NCBI GenBank assembly: GCA_949285905.1
Contig: CASDZV010000034.1
Location: 1-62,968, forward strand
Direction of reading: 5' to 3'
DNA: 62,968 nucleotides
DNA from: an uncultured Spirochaetales bacterium
Lineage (GTDB): Bacteria; Spirochaetota; Spirochaetia; Sphaerochaetales; Sphaerochaetaceae
The notes beneath the pieces are model-generated. The model did not search any database. It had not been told where the DNA came from and saw nothing but the letters and a program-made list of their open reading frames with translations. Below are positions 62,744 to 62,968 of this stretch, in pieces. Position 1 is the stretch's first letter. Each line of letters starts with the position of its first letter. The position numbers and the translations under genes are program-made.

Positions 62744-62773
62744 TTGACAAATTATCGGCAATTGATGTACTTT
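62744..62773 (+). promoter_or_regulatory. Strong promoter with UP-like element at right edge
   Basis: Consensus -35 TTGACA (62744-62749), 18-bp spacer, -10 TACTTT (62768-62773), preceded by an A/T-rich stretch (62711-62743). The strength and the long untranslated region behind it recall rRNA or other stable-RNA promoters. Confidence 0.6.
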
Positions 62774-62968
62774 ATTCAGGCACGCCAATAAGGCGTTGAA
62801 GATTTTTAAGAGTTATATCAGCGAAGGGAAGAGAAGAGAGAATAGAAGCTTGTAGGCTTCTGTCAATTCGAACGAACTAAGGTAGATAAGGAAAGCCGAG
62901 TTCGTGAGCGAGCGACAGGAAGGACTGAAAAGTGAAGAATACCCATCGGTTTACTGATGGGAAACAAT
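62774..62968 (+). other. Structured non-coding leader, continues beyond the window
   Basis: No open frame with a ribosome site is seen. Perfect small stems occur at ACGCC/GGCGT (62782-62796), AGAAGC/GCTTCT (62844-62861) and CCCATC/GATGGG (62942-62961). The sequence does not contain the RNase P, tmRNA, SRP or 16S start signatures. Most likely the leader of an rRNA operon or a highly expressed gene just outside; a small RNA is possible. Confidence 0.4.

Noticed and set aside
1..62968. CRISPR arrays, insertion sequences, prophage, tRNA or rRNA genes
   Set aside because: No regularly spaced direct repeats, no transposase or phage structural genes, and no cloverleaf or rRNA signatures were seen; the Rpn repeats are protein-coding.

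Overview
The window reads as a stretch of bacterial chromosome, most likely from a host-associated, fermentative spirochaete of the Sphaerochaeta type. This placement is inferred from the GroEL N-terminus, the Rpn-family tail, several spirochaete-style lipoprotein signals and the strictly fermentative gene set; no rRNA is present to confirm it. Several elements have a Firmicutes flavour (a T-box leader on thrS, a holin-like mini-toxin locus, an Hfs-type [FeFe] hydrogenase operon). That fits the extensive Clostridia-to-Sphaerochaeta gene exchange known from the literature. Genes are densely packed, and many neighbours overlap by 1-10 bp (TGATG, ATGA, GTGA junctions).

Layout. 1-8.7 kb: an Rpn nuclease tail, then a mostly minus-strand accessory block (TPR protein, PLD-DEAD-DUF3427 helicase, Vsr endonuclease coupled to an HSL-type esterase, MATE pump). 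8.7-11.8 kb: an E2-like acyltransferase and the metY-metA pair for methionine synthesis through O-acetylhomoserine. 11.9-17.5 kb: argCJBD behind an ArgR-like operator, then pepT. 17.5-18.0 kb: a non-coding-looking region holding a 26-residue hydrophobic toxin gene with a sequestered ribosome binding site, a possible antisense promoter and a decayed second copy. 18.1-26.7 kb: orphan OppD/OppF ATPases, a membrane-anchored AraC regulator between two related integral-membrane hydrolases, a second MATE pump and an orphan HPt protein. 26.7-31.0 kb (minus): gdhA, DUF1846 and a Na+ symporter as one unit. 31.2-36.6 kb (plus): pfk-ppx-ppk-MATE, all overlapping. 36.6-40.6 kb (minus): an AAA ATPase, a lipoprotein remnant, and argR-pgi.

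40.9-44.7 kb: lemA-DUF2207 followed by two overlapping membrane genes that resemble the plant phytol kinase (VTE5) and phytyl-phosphate kinase (VTE6/DUF92) families, hence a candidate prenol salvage module. 44.7-45.8 kb: a metallophosphatase pseudogene and a lipoprotein gene switched out of frame by a ten-G tract just behind its lipobox, a candidate phase-variable locus. 46-50 kb: groEL (no groES), a GNAT enzyme, yajC, ispH and rex. 50.3-56.3 kb: a redox block with two thioredoxin-like [2Fe-2S] proteins, a PAS-containing sensory [FeFe] hydrogenase, a SpoIIE-type phosphatase, a catalytic-type [FeFe] hydrogenase and a YiaK-type reductase. 56.2-57.7 kb (minus): mutM and an endonuclease III relative. 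57.8-62.7 kb: T-box-thrS, an M32 carboxypeptidase, a PgsA-type synthase and a HAD phosphatase. The right edge holds a very strong promoter and a structured, non-coding leader whose gene lies outside the window.

Functionally the window links amino-acid metabolism (Arg, Met, Glu, peptides), glycolysis and polyphosphate, redox and hydrogen metabolism under Rex and a hydrogen-sensing phosphatase, and isoprenoid supply (IspH, prenol kinases).
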